From Anseranas semipalmata (taxonomy: Eukaryota; Chordata; Aves; Anseriformes; Anseranatidae): a stretch of 64,000 nt of DNA. The notes under the pieces are model-generated. The model was not told the DNA's origin, made no database searches, and saw nothing but the letters and a program-made list of their open reading frames with translations. Position 1 is the first letter of the stretch, and each line of letters begins with the position of its first letter. The translations under genes and the position numbers were made by a program. Shown here one piece after another: positions 52,703-64,000 of this stretch. Location of the stretch: positions 324,228 to 388,227 of the forward strand of contig VXAA01001977.1 in assembly GCA_013399115.1 (NCBI GenBank), given 5' to 3'.

Positions 52703-55700
52703 ATACATATGCACAGGTGAAGAGATTTGTTTGAGAGCGACAGTGCGAAGCATCCATGCTAGGCTGGGCTTAAAATAAGGAAATCTTGGCTCTCGTTTCC
52801 ATGTTCAGGTTACTGAACACACTGCCTCAAGCAAATGCGTGTGTAGTAATCTCTTCAACCCCTTCATCTGTTTAAGCGCTTGTGGGTGCAGATGAAGAAG
52901 AGAAAACAGCTCAAAGATGCAGCATCAGCAGATTGGACAGATACCTCCTGCAGCCATCAAGTTCATTTTACTGGAGTGATAAAGAACTGATAGCCCTGCA
53001 TCTGCCTTCAGGTTTTGCTGAGAGGGCAAAAAGAGCCATTGGTCACCACCTTTCCACTACTGAACCGAAGCACGTGAACTCACTCGTATGGATTCAGTAT
53101 TTGCCCTTGAACTGGTGTGGTCTGCATTTGGCACTCTGCTCTTAGATCAATATATAACCCGGGCGTAATCTTATCTGGCAGGAACTGGAATATTGGGGGG
53201 AGGAGCACAGACTCTAGAGGTGAGGAGAGCAGGTCCTTCTAAATGTTAATGGGTTAAGAATAGAAAGGTCAAATGCCTGCCTTATCAGAAGGCCCCATGT
53301 GCAAACAGGCACCAAGCTGCAGCAATTGGAGCACAAGCTGAGTATAAATGTCAGTTACTGTAGCTGTAAACAGCAAAAGCAGAATGGTGGAACTGGGAAA
53401 CCTCCTGAGACATTTCTAGCTAATACATGTCATTGGGAATGTCCAACTGCCAAGACTGGCTGGAGATCATTCAGGTATCATAGCTGCTGTGGAGCTAGAC
53501 ATCACTTGTGAGCTGTGTGAAGGCCCCAGCAAGGATACTGTGGAAGGAAACAGTGAGTATCAACAGAACGAGGCAGTGTAGAAGGGGGTATTGAACGCAT
53601 CGTGTATCAAACATCCTGTGCTGGCAGAGCGCTGCTCCAGATTGCTCTTGCAAGAGCATATCTGTTCTCCTGGAATAAGGATACATGACAACAAAGACAA
53701 AAAGTCCTTCCCTACCTCCTTGTAGATACAGAGAGCACTAAACATAGCAGAAGCTGTATGGGGACTCTGTACAGAGGGTCTGCAGAGCTTCAACTCTGTG
53801 CTACAATACCTCTTTGAGCATAATGCAGGATTAGGGTGGAATAAGAGATGACACAGCACAGGAAAGAATATATCTCCCTTAAATATAATACATTTTTAGC
53901 TCTGTTCTAATTAATCCTCTTATTGGCATCCAAGGAAAGAGGCCAAAAGTTGTATCACATTGGACAGTAATCTTCTTGCAGATACAAGCAACCAATTTGA
54001 AGCAACAACAGAATATACCAGCAAGCATCACTGTGTAAGAGCTACTCCGTTGTGAGTAATACTGCGTGGGACCTATCCCTACAGTTTACCAGTGCTTTCA
54101 GTCTGGTACCTTTTGCCTGCAATAAATTTTCATTGAAATCGATCAACCAGCCAACTCCCATTCTCAGAAAAGATCAGCAGTGAGCAGTCATGTTTAAGAG
54201 TGCTATTCCCTCTCTCCTGGTACAGGGATTGCCCCAGGAGATGGCTACCTGGGTTTGGGAAACAGATACAGGAGAGCTACCTGGCACAGTTCCCTCCTTA
54301 CTGCAGAACAAAGAGCACTATTCTTCTCAGCCTGTTCCCAGCTGTAAACAACTATCAAAGGATAGGGTTAATTACCGGTTAAAACACTAAGGAGGAATAA
54401 TAACTACAAATAATGCAAGGCTAAATATATTTTATCCCACAGAAGGGATAAACAAGGTTTGTGCTCATAGCTCAGAGATCATATCCTAACCATTAAATAG
54501 TTTAATTGGTAAAGATAGGATTACACTGAAAAACAAACAGAGAAATGCACACACGAAGCCACTGCTCATTGAAAGACAATTTTTAGTTTAGTGTCCTCAT
54601 GTTTGTTCCACAGAGCAACTACTCTGCAGTTAACTGGACTAGCCTCTTACCCCAGCCATAGGAGAGTACATCATAACCTACTTAAATTTGCAGGCTGCAT
54701 CCTTTATGCAGCAGAGCTCCCAAATGGGCACGAGTGGCTTATTTTGTACACCAGCATTACTCGGCATCTGTTTATCCTGCAGTCTTCTGCAAGCATCTGT
54801 TCATTTGCTGACATAGATGCTCTGCTCTTCTGCATTACCAACCTCATTTTCTGTCTAGAAACTTTAGAGTTTATTAATTTGAAAGAGCACTTATGTACAG
54901 CAGCAGACATTTTTCATACACATGGTTATTACCGAGTGCTATTAACAGTTACGTTTCAACCCAGAAGATACTGTATTTTCAGTGATAGCTCCAGTATGCT
55001 GATGATTTGTGATGTTTTCTGGACTCTTTTGGGGGAGAAAAAGCCTTTGTAAATATGGAAGATTTTATGCTTGTTATTCACAGCAAGAATGACCAGCCTT
55101 CCTTATCCTATGCGTCACATCCCAAAAGCTTCACATGACTGACAGCCTCAAGAGATACAATATACATTCCGGAGAGTCTCTACAGCAGAAGGAACCTCAG
55201 GAATGGTTCGCAGGTGGGAGATAGAGTATGTTTTGTTTCTCTGTGGAAGGTAACAAGAAGGGGAAGGAGCCCGGATGCCAGGGCAACCCAGCAATGTCAG
55301 CCCCAACAGCTCCTGCTGGCTTGCTGTCTACCACAATACAGAACACGAACACTCAACAGTCTCATACAGAGTCCCCTGACAACCATGGGGACATCTAGCC
55401 CTTGCACAGCAGTCCCACTGGAATTGTTCTGTTCAGATTGAGCCAGTCCGGTGGCTCAGGAGTCTGATATTAGCTTCAGTCCTCCTTCCCCTTCCTCTAA
55501 CATTTACAGTGACATAATCTGAGTAACTCTTATCAACAACCCACCCTCCTCATCTGCAGGAAAAAAAAGAAATCTCTCAATCTGAAAGTTGTTGGTGCTC
55601 TTCTTTGACAAGCTCCATATTCCTGTTCAAGATTCAATATTTTTCTTTACTTCTGAACCTGAAGGCTGTAGTACTTTGCCATTCCCACAATCAATCACAT

Positions 55701-57904
55701 CTGTGCAAAATGAAGCAAGAAAAGAAATTCTGCAAAACTCTTATTTCACTGTGCAGAGGAAGATGTACTGATAAAGTTCACGGGTGCCGCACAGCCTATT
55801 GCTCTAACAGTCCATCCTCAGCCGGATGAAGACTGTGCTGCACTGACTGTGCAGGAGTAGATTCAAGATAAACAGCCCAGGAAGTCACTCTCTCTCTCAT
55901 TTCTTGACCTAGGAGTTTAATTCAACTTAGTTCAATTTAGAGAGTAAGAAATAAAATCCAAGCCTCCCAGCAACCTAGTGACGTTTTCTGAGTCACTACA
56001 AATTTGAATGAAGGAATTCTTCATCCTTGGATGAAGCTGTGGAGATTCTCCAACAACTCCTTCTGTCTTCATTATGTAGAAGGCACTACTCAGAATGCTG
56101 CGTCAGCTCAGATCTTTAGCATGTGTACATGTCTGCCTGCTACAAGGCCTCTGTATGCCTCTAAGTCTGAGATGTGCTGGCATTTTCTTGGCTCACGGTC
56201 ACAGAGCACAACAGTATTACAGAAGGACCAACTTTCTTCATCCCCACTTAACATGTGCACATTTCCAAAGATGATTATATGAGCATATACATTGCAGCCA
56301 AAAGTGTTTAAAGATTCAAAGGCATTGGACAACTAAAACGTATAGCCTAGCACAACATTAAAAGCATGCTCAGAAGAGACAGTATTCAATTTTCTGACCT
56401 GTATTATTTCCATGCTGTCATTATTTTGAGGCATTGGATATTCTGTTCTTCGCTTTAAACCCAAGAATGGCATTTGAAATTTTACCATAATAAACTTTCT
56501 CAACAGACTTTGCATTTTCTTTATTCTGTCCATGTAAGCCACAAGGATATTTTTCCTCCCTAAATGTCCAATCTGCAGGGAATGGTTGTGAAACTCCATT
56601 ACTTCCAGGAATTGCTGGCAATCTACTGCTGTCTGTTCTTCTCAGTATTGCCTGTATTTTCCTTGTTCAGCTTTAAAAGCCAAACTTGGTTTGCAAAAAT
56701 GTCTGGGCTTTTCAATGCCAGAACTGAATAAAGACTAGAACAGGACAGAATTAGATGTTTTTATCATGCTGAAAAGCCATTAAATCACGTTGAAGTCCAT
56801 AAAACAACACGAAAATAAAAGTGGAAATAGATGCTCAGCCTTAAATCCTATTACTCAGAAATTTCTGTAGACTTTACAAATAGCCTAAGTTCCATCTTAC
56901 CTGAGCCCTATGATCAGAACAAGGTAGATCTTTTGAAGTTATAAACACTTGGATTTCAATTATTCAGTAAAGTCAAATTAACTTGTAAAGAGAGGCAGCC
57001 TGAGTTCTCCAACACGCATGAGGCCTGCTACAATTTGGTCTTCAATAAGCACAAGTAAAGAACACTGAAATCTATTCTCAGTTACTCAGGAAGAGAATAC
57101 ACTCCAAGGTATGTGGTCAAGAAAGTTGTAAGATCTGAAAAAGATTCTGGATGATCGAATCTTGTATCAGTCATGATCTGAAAGTTATAATAGAAAATTT
57201 CCTATCTAAATGTTATCTGTCACACTGTGATCTCAGCCATACACGGCAGTAGTTTCAGAGAAAACAAGAGATTTACTCCAAATTTACTTTGGCAGGATGA
57301 AGATCAGAATTTGGCCATGTCCAAACAAAAACCAGACAATGGTACAGGCTACAAGAACAATCATCAGTAGATGGGGTCTAAAAACAATGAAGATCTCTGT
57401 GATTCTGAAGCACTTCAGTGACTGAAAAGATTCCAGCCCTATTGTTTTTCCACTCCAAAATATCTTGGACTTCATTCTGTGCTCCTGAGGCACTCCTGAC
57501 AGACAGCTCTAAAAATGAATCTAAGCAACTCACAATTACTTGAGCTTCTATGGCTAAATATTCTCTTGATTTCAATTTGGGAAAGCTATAATGTATGGAG
57601 AGATGTCTGAGGCCTGCTTTCTGGGAAGAGGAAATCGACCATACGCAACGTCAACCGAGTTCATTCCTAAATGAAAACCACATTGGGCTGTCAAGCACGA
57701 TAATAAAAACCTGCTGACCTAGTTTCCTGCAGAACAGAATCCTCTGTCTTCCCTCCTCCCATTCCAAACCTAAATCTGATCTCCTTCTCTGGCAAAAGAA
57801 ATTAACCCTTTGGCTAGAAAGGAAAACTCTAATAGTGAGCTTTAACACTTATACAGCATTTCACGCTATTAAAATAGTATATAAAGAGTAGCTAGTCCAT
57901 CCCC

Positions 57905-58025
57905 ACAGCTCTGCAAAAAGGCAGGATTATTAGAGGGTCAAAAGTGAGACACACAACTTAAAATTTCTCCTCCTTCAAAAGGATTTTGAAGTGTGAAACT
58001 CCATGCTCTAACCACTGCTTAGTAA
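57905..58025 (-). mobile_element. MIR-like SINE relic
   Basis: 'ggtcaaaagtgagacacaca' and, at the far end, 'ctccatgctctaaccactgc' match the complement of the tRNA-derived MIR 5' part ('gcagtggttagagcatgga'). The element is on the minus strand. Confidence 0.55.
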
Positions 58026-59757
58026 CCCTTCTACATTCTCTCTATGCAAATATAAAACCTTCATTCATGATGTGGCAAAAGAGTAACAGCACAGCTGAGC
58101 TTTTTCAAAAACTGCTCCATCAAACCACTCAAGAAAGGACTATTGTTCTTCCCAAATTCTGCAATGTCAACTTACAAGTCCACTTCTGGTAGATGAGAGC
58201 TGACTGAATTTGCTCCAAGCGCTTGGCGAAAGCATTCACTTTTAATGGCTTCACTTCCTCAGTGATGCAATGTTTCATTTAAAGAGATGCCTGGGGGAAC
58301 TTCAGAATGGACACAGAATGCAAAAATAACAGGGCATATCACAACAAACTCAGCCAAGAAAATACAGATGGGAATTCTCTTGTAGGATGCTTCAAAAGGC
58401 AGCTCTGGACCATGCTGCTGCAAAGCAGCAGTCAGCCAGAAGTGTTTGGGGAGCCTCAGATTCTAGACTGCTGAGAACACCTTTACTAGTTCACACTGAA
58501 ATGGTCAACTGAAGCTTTCAATCATCTGTCAAATCGGCTTTTATTAAGGAAAGAACAGAGATAAAAAATGCTATGCTCAACTGCTAAATAGCTTTACAAG
58601 CAGTCTTTTACAATGAGGTGGCAAAAGTGCAACCTGCAAGTGAAATTGATAACAGAGCTGTACTACAGCCAGAGCTTTCATCATCGTTATAAGCAAGGAA
58701 ACCCTGCAGTAAGTACAGTTTCATCATGCATTGCTCCTTTACGAACTAAAAAAGCTTTGCCAACATCCAGGCAGTACATGATACAGGACCCGAAGCCTCT
58801 CCATCACCACACGCTCCATTGGCATCTGCTTCACGCAAGGAGCAGCAGCTAAGTTCCTGACAAGTTTCCCAATAGGAATCTCTGTAAGGCCAAGTCTGGG
58901 AGCCTCTGCTCTACAAAGGAAGAAGGCAGCCTCTTTTACTAACATACCGTTGGAGAAAAGACTGGAAAGTGATAACTAACAGGCATGCTGGCAGTACCAT
59001 CTCACCTGTGAAGTTGTTGTCTCTCTCACTTTGTCACTCTGCAGGGAAGCTGTTAAGAGAGTACAGGCTTACAGAGCACAGACAGCACTTCACATGGAGC
59101 GCTGCAACTCACACAGTACCCTTCAGGTAGTTTGAAAGTAAAGAACAAAGAACCTGGATTAAATAGCTCTGCAAATGTTGTCATAATTATGTCTATTCTC
59201 TAGATGCTGCATTTTCACAGGTAAACACCATACAAGTTTCTGCTCCAACTTTGAAATGAGGAAGGCAAAATTCTGAGTTCTCACTGACTCATTAGTAACA
59301 TTGGTCAGGGTTAGAAATGTGGTGATGAAAAAAGAGCATCTTATTCATCATATCTGGTCCCTGAGGGGTTATAAGCTGTATATGCTTATTTTGTTGACAC
59401 AAACAAGTTTTAACTTCTATTGTCTTGCAGAAGAAGAGCAGGCTGAATTCAGTTCTGGCTCACAGATCATCTGCAATTCCAGCCAAATCCCAGACACACA
59501 ACTTTTATTACTGGGAGGATGTCAGAGGCAAAAGACACAGCTGGATATGCAGATCCCAGTCTGAGTTTTGCTGTGTTGGCAGTTCGACAAACCAGTTTTT
59601 GACTTGTATGTAAACAGAGCCAATCTGAACTGGAAGGTCATTAAGAGAAAACATATTTTACACAACATCCATTGTACAGTTGCTCTTCCAATTTTCCCCA
59701 TACTAACATTTTTTTTTAAAAGAAGACTTTGTCTTCTCTTGTTGACTGTTTCAATGC

Positions 59758-59820
59758 CAATTTCTGGTCCTACTGAAGCCAATGGCCAACTGCTACTGAT
59801 TTTGATGGGACCAGAAGGTC
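59758..59820. mobile_element. L3/CR1-like 3'-end relic
   Basis: 'tctggtcctactgaagccaa' followed by 'tggccaactgctactgattt' and 'tgatgggacc' resembles the old amniote LINE tail ('attctgatcccactgaagcc', 'aatggcaaaactcctattga', 'cttcaatggga'). Confidence 0.5.
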
Positions 59821-60357
59821 ACTCTGAGGAAAGAAAGAAACAAGTCCAAGTTTCTACCACCTATGCAGAAGAATTGAGTTGATGTAGACCCAAAACACAT
59901 GTTGTATAAAAACACAGGATTTGTAAGTCTACATAAACAGAAGCATCCTCACAAAAATTCCACTGAGTCTTTACAGCATCTGCAGTCCAAACATTGCTAT
60001 TCCTGTGAAAAATAAGACTCTAATCAAGATGAAAGTAACCCATCTCATTTTATTACCCAGGAGTGACATACACAAAGCAAATCTTTTTTCTGTCCCGACT
60101 CTGTTTCTTTAAGTAAAGGAGCCAGAAAGCTCCTACTGAACGCCCTGAAATTTTTAGGGGGGGGTGTAAATTCTCAGGAATTTCCTTCATGCCATGATCC
60201 CATCCCAAAGGCCCTGATATCGAGGATACCCTTCTTCTGCAGTACATCAACTCAACTCTTTGAGTCTGTCATAGAATGGGATGCTTCCCACCCACCCCTC
60301 AGGCACTGTACACATTACTTCCTAAGTTCTCTTACTAGCTGCCAGCAAATGAGATGC

Positions 60358-60400
60358 CTTCCGACTTCAATGGGAATTTTGAAACTGAACTGAAGAAATG
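60358..60400. mobile_element. L3-like fragment (weak)
   Basis: 'ccgacttcaatgggaatttt' carries the 'gacttcaatgggaa' motif typical of L3 tails. Little else is recognisable. Confidence 0.3.
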
Positions 60401-63400
60401 AGGATTATATTGCTGGCATTCAGCAAGACAGCACATCGTGGCATTTAAAGTGGCCCTACAGCCTTCGACACCATCCCTCATAATCAGAAACATTCTGTAC
60501 TTAACCAGCCTAATACAGGCCTTGCTCCCAAGGCTCAGATATTGATTATTCCATAATTTTTCTCGTGACTGTCTGAACCAGCAAAGTTAGATGAAGGGAA
60601 CAGGAATAAAACAACTGTAATGTCATGAGGCCCTTGGACACACTGAAACTTCTTGTCTCCTGGAGACTGAGGCAATTCCAGAGAAGTTACTGCAGTTACC
60701 TCCAACTGAAGTGTGAATACTAATACACACTAGCTGCAAGTGCTACCTAGTACACCTAGGATCCTGACCTTTAGGAAAAACAGGAATTGAGGGAACTGTC
60801 CTTCACTAGACTGAATCCCAAAGGGGAGTTTGACCAAGAAAGGCTGCAAATCCCCTTCCTCTGTTTTCATTCCCAGCACCTGACAGGCAGAAAATGCATG
60901 TCCGTTGCAGATGCAACTGAAGGATGTTTCCAAACCATGTCATAGCCTCAGATCTCACAGCCCTGTTTTAGCTGAGGCACTCAGCATTTTGTACTTTACC
61001 TACAATTAAAGTGAGATTATAAGAACACAGAAAGAAACCACACAATTCTTGCGAACAAGGCGTTAACGCCCAATCTATTATTGTGAGAAGACTTTTAAGA
61101 GTGTTCCCAGTATAAATAGGAATAAGTTTTCCCTGAGTAAGCTGGCTGGAATGCAGAGATTCAGAAGCTTAAGTTGAATCCATGCTCGGATTTTTTTCTG
61201 TTTGTTCCTCCTCTCTGATTAATTTACTGTGATTATTTGGTGTAACTGCTGCTCTTTAAGGAAAAGAGTTAACCATTTTCTCTTCTCTGATAAAAGACTC
61301 AAGTCTGTCTATAATTATCAGCAAGGCATTTGCAGCTGCAGGTTAAAATGAGTGACTAGCAGAGATGTTGCTGGGCATTGCAGGACGGATTATCAAAGCA
61401 GCAAACCTTCCAGGGGCAGAGGGGAAACGCCTGTCATTCTCCATTAGTCCCTCAGAGTGTCTGTTGGCAAAACACACTGTATTGTTCCACTGTGTAACTG
61501 GCAAAATAAATAGGTTGTTATAGTTTGCCATGTTTAAAAGGTGACTCTTGAGTATAATTGTTGAAAATAATTTAAATCTAATGATTGTATCTTTCTACGC
61601 TGGTAGTTTACTAGCATCGTGAAGAAAGTCCACTAAAAGTATTTAAATCTGAAAACCTTACATTTTACACTGGAAACCAGCAAACACAAAGACATTTCCT
61701 TCTGCGTGGACACAAGTGGTCTAGTTACAAAACCGCTCCAGCCAGCATATCTGTTTGTGTTACCAGAAGACAGCAAAGTCAGGACGTGAACCACCACCAG
61801 ACTCAGGATGGGTCATTGAAGTCGTCTTTGCTCCAAAGAGGATGCCTGTCTTTAACATATGTGGAGCACTTCTAAAAGCCATGAATGAGAGAATAGTAAA
61901 AGGCATTTCTGAAGGTACAAACTACGTGCAAACAAAAAAATATGATTTCTAGTGGATTGTCCTGTCCTAGTGCACTTCCCTGTCTTCAGCCCTAGCCAGT
62001 TTTCCCAGACTTCTGAAACACAACTATTATGCACAGCCTAATTTATTTTATTTTCTTACTATCAACATACCAGTGCTGATGGTTTTTGAGTTGAATCAAA
62101 CTTGCATCAGCTTAGGGGGATGGCTGGGATCCCTATTCTTGTATTTCATGTTTTGGGATCAGTATTGATGTTTTTATTCTGATAAAATAATCTCGAGCAT
62201 TAAAAGTATAAATCTCAATGATTTTTGATCAGATTTCCATAAAGACGCTTTGTCCTTTATCAGTACTTCTTCACTTCCCCCAGCATTTATTCAAAGCCCT
62301 TGGCTTCTCTGGCCAGCTTCTTGCTCTTAATCAAACCCTGCTGTGACTTCACTGACACATGGTCTGACCATGTCTGTTGACATCTGAAGGAGAATCCTTA
62401 ACTGTTTTGAAAAGGACCATTGCTCAGCAGAGGTAATCTGGGGGACACGTCCCTTTAGCACCGAAAGGATCGTTTTCTCTTTCACCACAGACTTCCCCCT
62501 TTTTGTACGGCAAAAAAAGTTAATTATGCTAGAAAGCTGAGAAAGGACCTGATTCACAGAAGCCCCAGGGAAGAAAAAGGACAGATTTCCTTACTGAGGA
62601 AAATATCTAACTTAGGACAAAATAGCTAAACCTAACTTACCGCAGTACAAGCCTTTGTTTCAGGAAGCAGCTTTCCTAGAGGGCAGACAGAAGAATTTCC
62701 AGAATTCAATTCCAGAATTTCAATCCCCAGAAGAATTTCCTCTTAAATTATTGCATAGAGCAACACTTATAATAGCAGAAGCCTGAAAGCAGATTTCGAT
62801 ATAAGCCTTTTCATAAAGCGTTCTGGTGACCCAAAATATCAGAATAAGCTGCCATGTGGTAAATATTTTGGAAAACTTTGTTTATTTAAAAATGTAAATA
62901 AAAATATATGGCCAAATATTTTATTATCTTTTCAGAAAGAAAACAATTTAAATTTCAAGAATAACACTAGACAGAAATGAAATTTGGCTACAGTCATTAC
63001 ATAAACATCAAGACAGCTACCTGACTGATAAAGGCTTCTTCATGTCTTCTTGTAATGGTAAACAGTGTTTGTATTCAAGATTATTATGGGGATGTTTGAT
63101 TCAGAAAATGTAGATTGATTTCACTGTAATACACACTGAATGTGCAACCAATTTTCATCTAAGATTTTCCAGTATCCCTGATGTCATTCTTAATTAGAGA
63201 AAATTCTGCAAAAAAAAATGAAGAACTTTACAGCATTGCTGAGATAAGTAAGATCAAGGGAATCCCGTCCCTCACTACTGAAACATGCAGCTCTACTAGA
63301 AGAATTGCATGGCAGCAATTTTAATCAGCACCTAACTTAGCGCTTTAGAACTAGCAATAAAATAAAATGTCAAAGTATAATACCACGAGGAATGTAGGAA

Positions 63401-64000
63401 GACAGAATGTAACTAATTACCACAATTACTGTAGCAGAATAAAAACTATTAAATGCTGACACGACATACAAGAACAAGGAAAGAAGAAACGTCAGGGAAT
63501 AATATAAAACTTCCTGATTAGAAACACCTAAGTAAAATAAACACATTTAAAAGAAAAATCCCAGATACATTCAGCAAGATGACACAGGTCTGCAAATGAG
63601 TGAGTCAGAAACCAGTATGAAATCACAGATGGTTTTCCCACCAGACTTCCAAAGCCAGGATTTTGTTGCTGCACTTCTCCTGGTGCCCTCAGTTTTCAGG
63701 CAAACTTTCCTAATAGCAGTGCATACTCTCACTATATAGCTTACATCTTCAGCTCTCATGCACTCAGCATGTTGCATTCAAATCCATAAAGCCATCAACG
63801 AACAACGTAAGTACAGCAAAACCAAACTGGATCAATTGGACATACTCCTTAACTGCCCATGTGTATGTTTTCAAATTCTAATCAAAAGGGGTTCAGTTAT
63901 ATATTTCATTCTCTGAAATGTCCAAGTGTTTTCATATCTTTCTTATCCTCACAGTCAGATACATACACTATTTATTTAAGGATATATTTTTCCCATGACC

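Larger units (their letters stand above)
33427..64000 (-). other. PIGL: Inferred upstream PIGL intron, running off the window
   Basis: No exon encoding the N-terminal half of PIGL (membrane segment, HPDDE motif, or the N-Y-Y-N-Q-G block) was found here, and no NCOR1 exon. The stretch holds two CR1 fragments, several MIR- and L3-like relics, simple repeats, a CpG-rich patch at 44 kb and a 13-bp hairpin at 52.67 kb. It could instead contain exons that I missed, or a non-coding gene at the CpG patch. Confidence 0.55.

Noticed and set aside
57880..57940. Minus-strand L-Q-S-C string as the missing PIGL exon 2
   Set aside because: Flanking residues and phase do not match the expected K-K-E-L-L-Q-S-C-x-V-L-G-I-P block. 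The string is a coincidence.

Overview
This is vertebrate nuclear DNA, most likely from a bird. It has spliced genes with GT-AG introns, CpG-rich promoters, few recognisable transposons and at least one clear CR1 LINE fragment in the avian style at about 39.46-39.77 kb. There are no prokaryotic operons, CRISPR arrays or phage genes. Most long open frames in the window are chance frames in introns. I found the real coding sequence by following protein homology and splice phase from exon to exon.

Layout. (1) 1-800: a GC-rich promoter that appears to drive a minus-strand gene leaving the window on the left. It has a TATA box, a GC box, a five-unit heat-shock element and three inverted CCAAT boxes. 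By synteny with mammals (UBB beside CENPV) and by promoter type, the best candidate is the polyubiquitin gene UBB, but none of its coding sequence is inside the window. (2) 7253-10505, plus strand: complete five-exon CENPV (centromere protein V, GFA-type zinc-binding fold), ending at an AATAAA signal at 10595. (3) 33426 down to 12247, minus strand: the last five coding exons of PIGL, the GlcNAc-PI de-N-acetylase of GPI-anchor synthesis, including a 32-nt micro-exon at 18485-18516. CENPV and PIGL converge tail to tail, as in mammals. (4) 33427-64000: apparently the large upstream PIGL intron. I could not find the exons that carry the N-terminal membrane segment and the HPDD-type active-site motif, so they probably lie to the right of the window. 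NCOR1, PIGL's divergent neighbour in mammals, was not seen either.

Between the exons are ancient amniote repeats (MIR/CORE-SINE-like, CR1/L3-like), simple repeats, two intronic CpG-rich patches (15.58-15.99 kb and 44.02-44.56 kb), a diverged pair of direct repeats near 29 kb, a perfect 13-bp inverted repeat at 52.67 kb and three assembly gaps. One of the gaps lies inside CENPV exon 1.

The genes are not one pathway. UBB supplies stress ubiquitin, CENPV acts in centromere and microtubule organisation, and PIGL carries out the second step of GPI synthesis at the ER. What links them is a conserved gene order.
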